A DNA stretch of 48,520 nt, taken from positions 1-48,520 of the IMG/VR virus record IMGVR_UViG_3300027770_000085; one strand, 5' to 3'. The position numbers were made by a program, and so were the translations under genes. Positions 40,619 to 48,520 of this stretch are shown one piece after another. Numbering within the stretch: the stretch's first letter is position 1; each line of letters begins with the position of its first letter. A model generated the notes under the pieces. It made no database searches, was not told the origin of the DNA, and saw nothing but the letters and a program-made list of their open reading frames with translations. The stretch comes from a virus.

Positions 40619-42268
40619 ATGAGTAACGACCAATATCTGGGTAATCCTCTATTAAAAAAGGCGAATACGCCAATAGAGTTTACCAAGGATCAAATTGAGC
40701 AATTTATAAAATGTAAAAAAGATCCTGTGTATTTTGCGAAAAACTACATAAAAATTGTTTCACTTGATCACGGTCTTGTGCCTTTTAATATGTACAAGTT
40801 TCAAGAAAAACTTATTAAGAATTTCCATGATCACAGATTTAACGTATGCAAAATGCCAAGACAGTCTGGTAAATCTACCACTGTCGTTTCTTATTTGCTT
40901 CATTACGCACTATTTAATGATAATGTCAATATTGCGATTCTTGCTAATAAAGCGTCTACTGCTAGAGACCTTCTTGGAAGACTTCAATTAGCATACGAAA
41001 ACCTACCTAAATGGATGCAGCAGGGGGTTTTAATATGGAATAGGGGTTCATTAGAACTAGAGAATGGTTCAAAGATTCTTGCTGCCTCTACGTCTGCCTC
41101 TGCGGTGCGTGGTGGTTCTTATAATATCATCTTTTTGGACGAATTTGCATTCGTTCCTAACCATATTGCTGAAGATTTTTTCAGTTCTGTTTATCCTACC
41201 ATATCTTCTGGACAATCTACCAAATTAATTATTGTTTCTACTCCTCACGGAATGAATCATTTTTATAAAATTTGGCATGATGCTGAAAGATCAAAAAATC
41301 AATACATTCCTACCGAAGTTCATTGGAGTGAAGTTCCTGGTAGAGATCAGGTATGGAAAAAACAAACAATAGAAAACACAAGCGAACAACAGTTTCAAGT
41401 TGAGTTTGAATGCGAGTTCTTGGGTTCTATTGGAACATTAATCAATCCATCAAAAATAAAAACTTTGGTTTATGATGAACCAATCAAAAGAAGTGGGGGG
41501 TTAGATGTATACGAAAAACCGAAAGACGAGCATACTTATATAATGACAGTGGACGTTTCGAGAGGATTGAATAACGATTATTCGGCATTTGTTGTTTTTG
41601 ATATATCAACCTTTCCTTATAAAATAGTAGCAAAATATAGGAATAATGAAATTAAACCAATGTTATTTCCAAATATAATTTTAGATGTAGCAAAAGCATA
41701 TAATAAATCATTTGTGTTAGCAGAAGTAAATGATATTGGAGAACAAGTTACGAGTATTCTTCATTTTGATTTAGAGTATGATAATATTTTAATGTGTGCA
41801 ATGAGAGGAAGAGCAGGGCAACTTGTTGGGCAAGGATTTTCTGGAAAGAAAACACAACTTGGCGTAAAGATGTCAAAAACAGTTAAAAGAGTTGGTTGTT
41901 CAAATCTAAAAACAATTATTGAAGACGATAAACTTATTTTTAATGACTATGAAATTATTAGTGAACTTACTACTTTTATTCAAAAAAATCAATCATTTGA
42001 AGCAGAAGAAGGATGCAATGATGATTTGGTAATGTGTTTAGTAATTTTTTCTTGGTTAGTTGTTCAAGATTATTTTAAAGAAATGACAGAGAATGATGTT
42101 CGAAAAAGAATATACGAAGATCAAAAAGAACAAATAGAACAAGATATGTCTCCATTTGGATTTATTACTGATGGCCTAAATGAAGAAACTTCTTTTGTAG
42201 ATAATGATGGGGACAGATGGCACACCGATGAATATGGTGATGTCTCATATATGTGGGAGTACAGATAA
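40619..42268 (+). CDS. gp17: terminase large subunit gp17
   Basis: gp17 is the ATPase motor and nuclease that packages phage DNA. The ATPase has an adenine-binding Q62 region (YKFQEKLI), Walker A RQSGKST at 81-87, Walker B IIFLDEFAF at 170-178 (D174, catalytic E175) and a coupling motif STPHG at about 207-211. The nuclease part carries acidic residues D312 (VDVSRG), E369 (LAEVND) and D468/D469 (GCNDDL), in the RNase H-like order. Length 549 aa compares with 610 in T4. It is the cleanest marker for headful packaging. Confidence 0.96.
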   Translation: MSNDQYLGNPLLKKANTPIEFTKDQIEQFIKCKKDPVYFAKNYIKIVSLDHGLVPFNMYKFQEKLIKNFHDHRFNVCKMPRQSGKSTTVVSYLLHYALFNDNVNIAILANKASTARDLLGRLQLAYENLPKWMQQGVLIWNRGSLELENGSKILAASTSASAVRGGSYNIIFLDEFAFVPNHIAEDFFSSVYPTISSGQSTKLIIVSTPHGMNHFYKIWHDAERSKNQYIPTEVHWSEVPGRDQVWKKQTIENTSEQQFQVEFECEFLGSIGTLINPSKIKTLVYDEPIKRSGGLDVYEKPKDEHTYIMTVDVSRGLNNDYSAFVVFDISTFPYKIVAKYRNNEIKPMLFPNIILDVAKAYNKSFVLAEVNDIGEQVTSILHFDLEYDNILMCAMRGRAGQLVGQGFSGKKTQLGVKMSKTVKRVGCSNLKTIIEDDKLIFNDYEIISELTTFIQKNQSFEAEEGCNDDLVMCLVIFSWLVVQDYFKEMTENDVRKRIYEDQKEQIEQDMSPFGFITDGLNEETSFVDNDGDRWHTDEYGDVSYMWEYR

Positions 42269-42279
42269 AATTGGTAATT

Positions 42280-42287
42280 TATAAATA
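42280..42287 (+). promoter_or_regulatory. T4-type late promoter before gp18
   Basis: A perfect TATAAATA, the T4 late -10 element, lies 37 nt upstream of the gp18 ATG and 11 nt after the gp17 stop. A GAGGG ribosome-binding site follows near 42316. In T4 this element is used with gp55 and sliding-clamp activation, and gp18 is a typical late gene. Confidence 0.7.
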
Positions 42288-42324
42288 CTTTTAGACAAAA
42301 TGAAATTTCTTCAGAGGGAAAGAC

Positions 42325-44727
42325 ATGGCGGTAAATTTAGTATCTCCGGGCGTAAGGGTAAGGGAAGTCGATTTAACTATTGGAAGAATTGATGGCGTAA
42401 ATGATCAAACTGGTGCAATTGTTGGTCCTTTTTCTCAAGGTCCAGTAGATTATCCAATTTTAATTGAAACAGAACAGGATTTGTTGAAATATTTCGGAAA
42501 ACCATTATCTACCGATTCGCAATACGAATATTGGATGAGTGCTTCATCTTATCTTTCATATGGTGGTATTCTAAGAGTAGTTAGAACTGATGGATCAAAT
42601 TTGAACAATTCAAATGCTGGCGTTTCAGCTGATTCCGTTACTCTTAAAATTAAATCTTATGAAGATTATACAAATAATTATTCTACCGGGTCAACTTGGT
42701 ATTATGGAGCAAAAAATCCAGGTTCTTGGGCAAATAATTTAAAAGTATGTGTAATTGACTCTGCCGCAGATCAAAGAGTTGCAATTGGTACTTTTGGGTT
42801 ATCGGTTGGTTTTGGTGTAACCGTTGGGGTTAATACTTCTCTTGCTGGAGTTGGATCTGCTTCAAATTTTACTGGATATTTAAGAGGAATTGTTACAAAA
42901 ATTGGCAACCAAAACGTTGATGTAAAGGTTACTGATAGATACGATAATTCATCTGGTTTATCAACTAACGTATCATATTCACAAAATAGTATTAATTCTT
43001 TTCCTTCTCAATCTGGTTCTTATTTTTTCAAAACTACTTCGGGAGTTACTACATCGGTTGAAGCAAATAGATTTTTTGGTTCAGTAGGATCTGGTTCTAC
43101 TGTTATTAATCCCGTATCTCTTACTCAAAATCTTCCAACTTCTGGGGTAACTGTTGGAAATCAAATTAGAACAATTACTGCAGGAATAGTAAACACTTCT
43201 ACAATTGTTGGTCTTGGGACTACAACTGTTAATGGTGGCACACAAAATACAATTTTGATAAATTCTGCTTCGGCAGGAGTGGGAACAAACGTTCAATTTG
43301 TTTCATTAGTTCCAGCAGGGACTGCATTTAACTTTGCATCAAGTGGTTCTGCTGCGATTACTGTTTCTGATTGGTATAATTTGCAAACATTAGGATTAAC
43401 TAATTCTACAATATACTGGAAATCAATTGCCGAAAAACCATCTACTTCCCAATATGCATCAGAAAGAAATTCAAAAAATGATGAAATTCACGTATTAGTT
43501 GTCGATGATACTGGTAGCGTGACCGGGATTTCAGGAAATATTCTTGAAAAATATACACACCTTTCTAAGGCATTAGATGGCAAAATATCTCCATCAGAAG
43601 TTGTATATTATAAAGATTTAATTGCAGATGTATCAAATTACATTTATGCCGGATTTGCTCCTACTGGTTCTGCTACTGATTTTACAACATATACTGGTTA
43701 TACCAATACAAGTACGGGAAACTGGGGCACTAATGCCCAAAGCACTTCATTTGCAGGAATTGGAAATGTAACTTACAATTTAACTGGTGGTGTTGATTAT
43801 AGTTCAACTGGGGGAATGGCACCGACATTTGGAGATATTATTTCATCTTATGAAATTTTCAGAAATCCTGCTGAGTATTCAATCAATTTTCTGATTAATG
43901 GTCCATCTAGTGGTGCTTCAATTTTTGAAGCACAGTCAAAAGCAAATACTTTAATTTCAATTGCCGAAGAAAGAAAAGATTGTATAGCTGTTATTTCTCC
44001 ATACAAATCTGGAGTATTGAACATCACAAGCACCGATACACAAACTACAAATATTATTAATTTCTTTGATCCCATAATATCAAGTTCCTATGCAGTTTTT
44101 GATACTGGATATAAGTATACATTTGATCGCTTCAATAATACATTTAGATACATACCTTGCAATGCAGATGTTGCTGGATTGATGGCTAGAACATCAATCA
44201 ACCAATTCCCGTGGTTCTCTCCTGCTGGTTCTTCAAGAGGAGCAATTAGTAATGCTGTGAAACTTGCATACAATCCATCACAAGGTCAAAGAGACCTTCT
44301 ATATCCAAAAAGAATTAATCCAATTATCTATTCACCTGGTTCTGGAATTATTCTTTTTGGTGACAAAACTGCTTTATCTTATGCTTCTGCATTTGATAGA
44401 ATTAATGTTCGTCGTTTATTCCTTACGCTCGAAGAAACAATCGAAAGAGCAGCAAGAGCACAACTATTTGAGTTTAATGATGTAATTACTAGATCCAATT
44501 TTATCAATATTGTCGAACCTTATCTTCGTGATGTAAAAGCAAAAAGAGGAATGAGTGACTTCTTAGTTATCTGTGATGAGACAAATAATACTCCAGACAT
44601 AATTGATGCAAATCAATTTAGAGCTGATATTTTCGTAAAACCAGCAAGATCTATCAACTTCATCGGTCTTACATTTGTTGCTACTCGCACAGGTGTAAGT
44701 TTTGAAGAAGTCGTAGGCACAGTTTAA
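42325..44727 (+). CDS. gp18: tail sheath protein gp18
   Basis: gp18 polymerises around the tail tube and contracts during injection. The N-terminus VNLVSPGVRVREVDLTIG with GPFSQGPVDYPILIETEQDL and LKYFGKPLSTDSQYEYWMSA is diagnostic, and so is the C-terminal core (GDKTALSYASAFDRINVRR, RLFLTLEETIERAARAQLFE, FEFNDVITRSNFINIVEPYL). At 800 aa it is longer than T4 gp18 (659); the extra residues are a Ser/Thr/Gly-rich beta insert at about 140-370 (with TTSGVTTSVEANRFFG), likely exposed on the tail surface. Late promoter and ribosome-binding site (GAGGG) lie upstream. Confidence 0.95.
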   Translation: MAVNLVSPGVRVREVDLTIGRIDGVNDQTGAIVGPFSQGPVDYPILIETEQDLLKYFGKPLSTDSQYEYWMSASSYLSYGGILRVVRTDGSNLNNSNAGVSADSVTLKIKSYEDYTNNYSTGSTWYYGAKNPGSWANNLKVCVIDSAADQRVAIGTFGLSVGFGVTVGVNTSLAGVGSASNFTGYLRGIVTKIGNQNVDVKVTDRYDNSSGLSTNVSYSQNSINSFPSQSGSYFFKTTSGVTTSVEANRFFGSVGSGSTVINPVSLTQNLPTSGVTVGNQIRTITAGIVNTSTIVGLGTTTVNGGTQNTILINSASAGVGTNVQFVSLVPAGTAFNFASSGSAAITVSDWYNLQTLGLTNSTIYWKSIAEKPSTSQYASERNSKNDEIHVLVVDDTGSVTGISGNILEKYTHLSKALDGKISPSEVVYYKDLIADVSNYIYAGFAPTGSATDFTTYTGYTNTSTGNWGTNAQSTSFAGIGNVTYNLTGGVDYSSTGGMAPTFGDIISSYEIFRNPAEYSINFLINGPSSGASIFEAQSKANTLISIAEERKDCIAVISPYKSGVLNITSTDTQTTNIINFFDPIISSSYAVFDTGYKYTFDRFNNTFRYIPCNADVAGLMARTSINQFPWFSPAGSSRGAISNAVKLAYNPSQGQRDLLYPKRINPIIYSPGSGIILFGDKTALSYASAFDRINVRRLFLTLEETIERAARAQLFEFNDVITRSNFINIVEPYLRDVKAKRGMSDFLVICDETNNTPDIIDANQFRADIFVKPARSINFIGLTFVATRTGVSFEEVVGTV

Positions 44728-44746
44728 CACAAAGAGGTAACAAAAA

Positions 44747-45418
44747 ATGGCTACTAACTCCAATTCTTTTACTGGCGGATCCCAAACCCCAAATAGTAGA
44801 ACTTTAAATGAGTTCAAAAGTAGAATGTCTGGGGGAGGAGTAAGATCTAATTTATTTGAATGCGAAATTACTTTTCCTTCTGAGGTTTATAGTGCGACTC
44901 ATACTGGAAATCAAAGCGATCTTTCAGATAAAACTAGATTTTTAATTAAAGCAGCAAATCTTCCTGCATCTACTTTGGGTATTATTGATATTCCATTTAG
45001 AGGAAGAAATCTTAAAATTGCTGGTGATCGCACATTTGATCCTTGGACGATTACTGTAATTAATGATAACGATTTCCACATTCGAAATGCTTTCGAAAGA
45101 TGGATCAATTATATGAATAAAAACGAAGATGCTGCTGGAAAAATTGATCCGAATACTTATCAACAAGATGCAATTATATATCAACTTGGAAGAGCAAACC
45201 TTACCGGTTCAACTCCAACAACTGATACTCAAATACCTATACTAAAACAGTATAAATTTTATGGGGTATTTCCAACTGCTATAAGTGCAATTGATGTTTC
45301 TTATGATTCTTCAGATACAATTGAAGAATTTACAGTAGATTTGCAAGTCCAATGGTGGGATGCTCTTGATAATACTGGTACTTCTCAACTTGGCACATCG
45401 AAACAAACAACACCATAA
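44747..45418 (+). CDS. gp19: tail tube protein gp19
   Basis: gp19 forms the inner tube through which DNA passes. The motif SRTLNEFKSRMSGGGVRSNL and FLIKAANLPASTLGIIDIPF are characteristic, followed by RGRNLKIAGDRTFDPWTITV and the helix FHIRNAFERWINYMNKNEDA. Length 223 aa compares with 163 in T4, with a longer N-terminal tail and C-terminal end. A ribosome-binding sequence (GAGGT) precedes ATG 44747. gp18 and gp19 are adjacent as in all T4-like genomes. Confidence 0.95.
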   Translation: MATNSNSFTGGSQTPNSRTLNEFKSRMSGGGVRSNLFECEITFPSEVYSATHTGNQSDLSDKTRFLIKAANLPASTLGIIDIPFRGRNLKIAGDRTFDPWTITVINDNDFHIRNAFERWINYMNKNEDAAGKIDPNTYQQDAIIYQLGRANLTGSTPTTDTQIPILKQYKFYGVFPTAISAIDVSYDSSDTIEEFTVDLQVQWWDALDNTGTSQLGTSKQTTP

Positions 45419-45421
45419 ATA
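45414..45421 (+). promoter_or_regulatory. T4-type late promoter before gp20, with a small hairpin
   Basis: CATAAATA, seven of eight matches to the T4 late -10, overlaps the gp19 stop and lies 23 nt upstream of the gp20 ATG. A 7-bp AT hairpin AAATAGT-AGAA-ACTATTT (45417-45434) with a T-rich tail overlaps it and may be a weak terminator. Confidence 0.5.
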
Positions 45422-45444
45422 GTAGAAACTATTTTATTTTATTG

Positions 45445-47127
45445 ATGTCTAAGTTGTTTGGGTTCAAAATACAAGATACTGGAGTAGATAAGTCAAAAAA
45501 ACTTGTTTCTCCAGTTCCTCCTAATGAAGAAGATAAATCTGATTATTACATTCAAAGTGGTTTTTATGGGCAATATGTAGATATTGAAGGTGTTTATAAG
45601 AATGAACAAGATCTTGTAAAAAGATATCGTGAAATGGCTTTACACCCAGAATGTGATAGTGCGATTGAAGATGTCGTAAATGAAGCTATTGTATCAGATT
45701 TGAATGATTCACCAGTAGAAATCGAACTTTCAAATCTTCCAGCATCAGACAAATTAAAACAAATTATTCGTGATGAATTTAAATCCATTAAAGAAATTAT
45801 GGATTTTGATAGAAAAGCACACGAAATTTTTAGAAATTGGTACGTAGATGGAAAGATTTTTTACCATAAAGTAATTGACTTAAAAAATCCTTCTGCTGGA
45901 ATTCAAGAAATTAGATATATTGATCCAATTAAAATTCGTTTTATTCGTAAGGCAGAACAAACTGGACAAAATGCAAATTTTCCAGCATCATCAAGTAGAA
46001 GTAACGAACCAATAGATATTCATCAAGCACCAAAAATAGAAGAATATTATCTTTATGATCCAAATTCTTCTATTGGATCAAGTGGATCAATCTCTTTTCG
46101 CAATGATGCAAAAAGTGTAAAAATTGCAAAAGATGCTATTACCTATGTAACATCAGGTCTTGTAGATCGAAATAAGCAAACTATTTTATCTTATCTTCAT
46201 AAATCAATTAAAGCACTCAATCAATTGAGAATGATTGAAGATAGCCTTGTGATTTATAGACTTTCTAGAGCACCAGAAAGAAGAATATTTTATATTGATG
46301 TCGGCAATCTTCCAAAAATTAAAGCAGAACAATATCTTCGTGATGTGATGAATCGTTATCGAAATAAGTTAGTTTATAATGCAGATACAGGAGAGATTAA
46401 AGATGATCGCAAATATATGGCTATGTTGGAAGATTTCTGGTTACCACGAAGAGAGGGTGGAAGAGGAACTGAAATTACTACACTTCCAGGCGGACAAAAT
46501 CTTGGAGAACTTGCTGATATTGAATATTTTCAAAAGAAACTTTACAAATCGTTAAATGTACCTTCAAGTCGAATCGATGTTGGTGGTGGTGGTTTCAATC
46601 TTGGCCGTTCATCTGAAATTTTAAGAGATGAACTTAAATTTACTAGATTTGTAGGAAGACTTAGAAAAAGATTTTCAGAAGTCTTTAATGATATGCTAAA
46701 AACACAATTGATTTTGAAAAATATAGTTACACTACAAGATTGGGAAGTTTTGAGAGAGCATATTCAATATGATTATGTTTATGATAATCATTTTTCGGAT
46801 CTAAAAGAAAATGAACTTCGCAATGATCAACTTGGGGTTGTTGCTGCAATGGAACCTTATATTGGTAAATACTTTTCAGCACAATACATCAGATCAAAAG
46901 TATTAAAGCAATCTGATGGACAAATGAAAGAAATTGATGCTCAAATTCAAAAAGAAATTAAAGAAGGAATTATTCCAGATCCAAATCAACCAATTGACCC
47001 AACTACTGGAATGCCGATGCAATCTTCTCCCAACGAAATGAATTTAGGGCAACCAATAATGGAACCAGATTTAGAAAAACAAGGAAAAGCAGCAGAAATT
47101 GAAATGCCGAAAGGTGGAGAGATATAA
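45445..47127 (+). CDS. gp20: portal vertex protein gp20
   Basis: gp20 forms the dodecameric portal at one capsid vertex and the docking site for the terminase. Conserved stretches are YREMALHPECDSAIEDVVNE (about 63-82), IRYIDPIKIRFIRKAEQ, LRMIEDSLVIYRLSRAPERR, FYIDVGNLPKIKAEQYLRDV and FWLPRREGGRGTEITTLPGG, the last being the region widely used as the cyanophage g20 marker. I start at ATG 45445; a TTG one codon upstream is less likely. The product is 560 aa (T4: 524) with a Pro/Met-rich C-terminus (PNQPIDPTTGMPMQSSPNE). Confidence 0.95.
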   Translation: MSKLFGFKIQDTGVDKSKKLVSPVPPNEEDKSDYYIQSGFYGQYVDIEGVYKNEQDLVKRYREMALHPECDSAIEDVVNEAIVSDLNDSPVEIELSNLPASDKLKQIIRDEFKSIKEIMDFDRKAHEIFRNWYVDGKIFYHKVIDLKNPSAGIQEIRYIDPIKIRFIRKAEQTGQNANFPASSSRSNEPIDIHQAPKIEEYYLYDPNSSIGSSGSISFRNDAKSVKIAKDAITYVTSGLVDRNKQTILSYLHKSIKALNQLRMIEDSLVIYRLSRAPERRIFYIDVGNLPKIKAEQYLRDVMNRYRNKLVYNADTGEIKDDRKYMAMLEDFWLPRREGGRGTEITTLPGGQNLGELADIEYFQKKLYKSLNVPSSRIDVGGGGFNLGRSSEILRDELKFTRFVGRLRKRFSEVFNDMLKTQLILKNIVTLQDWEVLREHIQYDYVYDNHFSDLKENELRNDQLGVVAAMEPYIGKYFSAQYIRSKVLKQSDGQMKEIDAQIQKEIKEGIIPDPNQPIDPTTGMPMQSSPNEMNLGQPIMEPDLEKQGKAAEIEMPKGGEI

Positions 47128-47130
47128 ATA
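47123..47130 (+). promoter_or_regulatory. T4-type late promoter before the prohead core gene
   Basis: A perfect TATAAATA overlaps the gp20 stop and lies 28 nt upstream of the ATG at 47159. It should drive late expression of the prohead genes (gp67-like, 47362 gene, gp21). Confidence 0.68.
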
Positions 47131-47158
47131 GTTCTTAGTTATTATACATTATAAAAAT

Positions 47159-47362
47159 ATGGAAGATTTAGTAGATATGATTGTTACTGATGATTCCCCT
47201 TCACAAATTGCAGACAGAATTAAAGATATTCTGTTTGCAAAAAGTGCCGGAAGAGTAGAAGACGCAAAACCTTATGTTGCTTCTAGTCTTTTTGGTGAAG
47301 AGGATTCGGAGACATATGAAGAAGGTGATGACGAATACGAAGAAGATGAGGAAGAAGTCTAA
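47159..47362 (+). CDS. gp67: prohead core protein, gp67-like
   Basis: The 67-residue product has an N-terminal helix (MEDLVDMIVTDDSPSQIADR) and an extremely acidic Glu/Asp tail (EEDSETYEEGDDEYEEDEEE). Composition, size (T4 gp67 is 80 aa) and place just after gp20 match T4 gp67, a scaffold-core component later cleaved by gp21. Sequence identity to T4 is low in such tails, so synteny carries much of the call. It shares its last base with the start of the next gene. Confidence 0.8.
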   Translation: MEDLVDMIVTDDSPSQIADRIKDILFAKSAGRVEDAKPYVASSLFGEEDSETYEEGDDEYEEDEEEV

Positions 47363-47883
47363 TGGCTTTTAGAATTGTACAAACAGTTAATGCTGTTAGT
47401 GTTTCTGCTGCAGCAACAACAACATCTAATGCAATTTCTCTTCAATCTGGATATCTTCGTGTTTCTTGTGGGTCAACTGCTGCTTATATTCAGATTTCTG
47501 AAAATCCAGTAGCAACTGCAAATGATTTTATGATTGTTCCAAATAGTGCTGATGTTTTGAAACAAAGAGTTGCAAGACAAAGAATTTCAGGAATTACTAC
47601 AGGAGCAACAACAGTTGTCGAATTTGGTGAAAATAACGGAAATCCATTTATAGTGGGTGATTATGTAACAATCTCTGGTGGTTCTCCCGCTGGAGTAAAT
47701 ACATCACATACACAAGTTACTGCGTCAAATGCATCATCAATTACACTAGGTTGGAATAGTTCCACTGTAACTGGAATTGCAGTCACAAATGCAATTATAT
47801 CTAGAAGTGTAAAAGTTTCTGTTTTTTCTCCCGCAGCAACAACTGTAAGTATTGCAGAAGTCCAAACCGCATCAGTAACCTAA
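47362..47883 (+). CDS. small beta-rich virion-like protein, 173 aa
   Basis: The product is Ser/Thr/Ala-rich and beta-stranded: MAFRIVQTVNAVSVSAAATT, LRVSCGSTAAYIQISENPVA, NDFMIVPNSADVLKQ, then VGDYVTISGGSPAG and SVKVSVFSPAATTVSIAEVQ. It lies in the T4 gp68 position but is not helical or charged like gp68, so it is more likely a head decoration or capsid-associated protein. The pattern recalls small cyanophage capsid-associated proteins. Translation is coupled to the gp67-like gene (TAATG). Confidence 0.78.
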   Translation: MAFRIVQTVNAVSVSAAATTTSNAISLQSGYLRVSCGSTAAYIQISENPVATANDFMIVPNSADVLKQRVARQRISGITTGATTVVEFGENNGNPFIVGDYVTISGGSPAGVNTSHTQVTASNASSITLGWNSSTVTGIAVTNAIISRSVKVSVFSPAATTVSIAEVQTASVT

Positions 47884-47884
47884 A

Positions 47885-48520
47885 ATGAAACTCATCACAG
47901 AAGAAGTACAAAAAGTCAATTTCATCACTGAAGGAAGGGGTGCTTCCAAAAAAATGTTTATTGAAGGAACATTTCTTCAAGGTGGTGTTAAAAATCGTAA
48001 CAATAGAGAATACCCAATCCATATTTTAGAACGTGAAGTGAACAGATATAATGAAACATTTGTTCAAAAAGGTCGTGCTCTTGGTGAACTTGGGCATCCT
48101 GATGGACCAACTGTAAATTTGGATCGTGTTTCTCATATGATTACTTCACTTGTTCGTGAAGGAAATAATTTTAAGGGAAGAGCACAACTTTTATCTACAC
48201 CAATGGGCAAAATTGCACAATCACTGATTGGCGAAGGTGTAACTCTTGGAGTTTCTTCTCGTGGTGTTGGTTCATTGCTCCAAACAAATGAAGGACATAA
48301 AATTGTTGGTGAAGACTTTATGCTTGCAACTGCTGCTGATCTTGTTGCTGACCCATCTGCACCTGATGCATTTGTTCAGGGCATTATGGAAGGTAAGGAA
48401 TGGTGTTGGGATGGTGGAATTCTAAAAGAACAGGCAGCAAAAAAAACATACAAGAGAATCAATACTCTTGTAGATCAAAAAATTCTTGATGAACACAAAG
48501 TGAATTTATTTCAAGAATTT
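47885..48520 (+). CDS. gp21: prohead core protease gp21, 5' part (3' end outside window)
   Basis: gp21 cleaves scaffold, core and capsid proteins during head maturation. The frame starts at ATG 47885, one base after the previous stop, and stays open to the window end (212 codons). Family marks are KNRNNREYPIHILEREVNRY, the catalytic His in LGELGHPDGP (H71) and the Ser nucleophile in LGVSSRGVGS (S124 or S125), followed by ATAADLVADPSAPDAFV. The His-then-Ser order agrees with the T4 gp21 protease family. Major scaffold (gp22) and capsid (gp23) genes are expected just downstream. Confidence 0.95.
   Translation, partial: MKLITEEVQKVNFITEGRGASKKMFIEGTFLQGGVKNRNNREYPIHILEREVNRYNETFVQKGRALGELGHPDGPTVNLDRVSHMITSLVREGNNFKGRAQLLSTPMGKIAQSLIGEGVTLGVSSRGVGSLLQTNEGHKIVGEDFMLATAADLVADPSAPDAFVQGIMEGKEWCWDGGILKEQAAKKTYKRINTLVDQKILDEHKVNLFQEF

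Overview
This window looks like part of the genome of a T4-like myovirus of marine cyanobacteria (Synechococcus or Prochlorococcus). The evidence is a T4-ordered virion cluster (genes 25-6-[7]-8-[9/10/11/12/wac region]-13-14-15-16-17-18-19-20-67-21), very large cyanophage-type baseplate proteins, a host-derived speD gene inside the cluster, and low G+C that is lowest in the structural half. Every convincing gene is on the + strand.

Region 1 (1-4200) is an early or accessory region. It starts with the 3' part of an SF2 helicase. After it come about a dozen very small genes, one of them an ArdA-like antirestriction protein. Three near-identical promoter cassettes of about 85-104 bp sit between these genes. 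Each ends in an extended -10 box that overlaps a dyad. Most of the small genes lack a Shine-Dalgarno sequence and share a CAAATGAC-like start context.

Region 2 (4200-5200) is about 1 kb with no credible gene, and it is the most unusual part of the window. Two divergent promoters with perfect sigma70 hexamers share an 11-bp inverted repeat. The rightward one reads into an array of twelve exact copies of TTTTCCACA, a 9-mer that fits the DnaA-box consensus. Ten of the copies point the same way, and the main block is spaced at about 21 bp (two helical turns). AT-rich DNA follows. I read it as a candidate replication origin or a DnaA-titration site.

Region 3 (5200-7950) is a transition zone. It holds two overlapping small genes, a glycosyltransferase, a terminator, a small basic protein, a cyanophage-type hypothetical protein, speD (AdoMet decarboxylase) and a small acidic protein behind a hairpin that touches its ribosome-binding site.

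Region 4 (7980-48520) is the late virion module. It contains baseplate wedge proteins gp25 and gp6, a 4077-residue protein in the gp7 position, gp8, a 2499-residue DUF4815-type protein, small fibre or adaptor proteins and a fibre-like protein. These are followed by neck and tail-completion proteins (gp13, gp14, gp15) and the terminase genes (gp16 and gp17, separated by a 627-residue cysteine-containing protein). The end holds sheath (gp18), tube (gp19), portal (gp20), prohead core (gp67-like), a small beta-rich virion-like protein, and the start of the prohead protease gp21, which runs off the window. T4-type late promoters (TATAAATA and close variants) precede several of these genes. A glycine-tyrosine repeat (GxGY) recurs in four different virion proteins.
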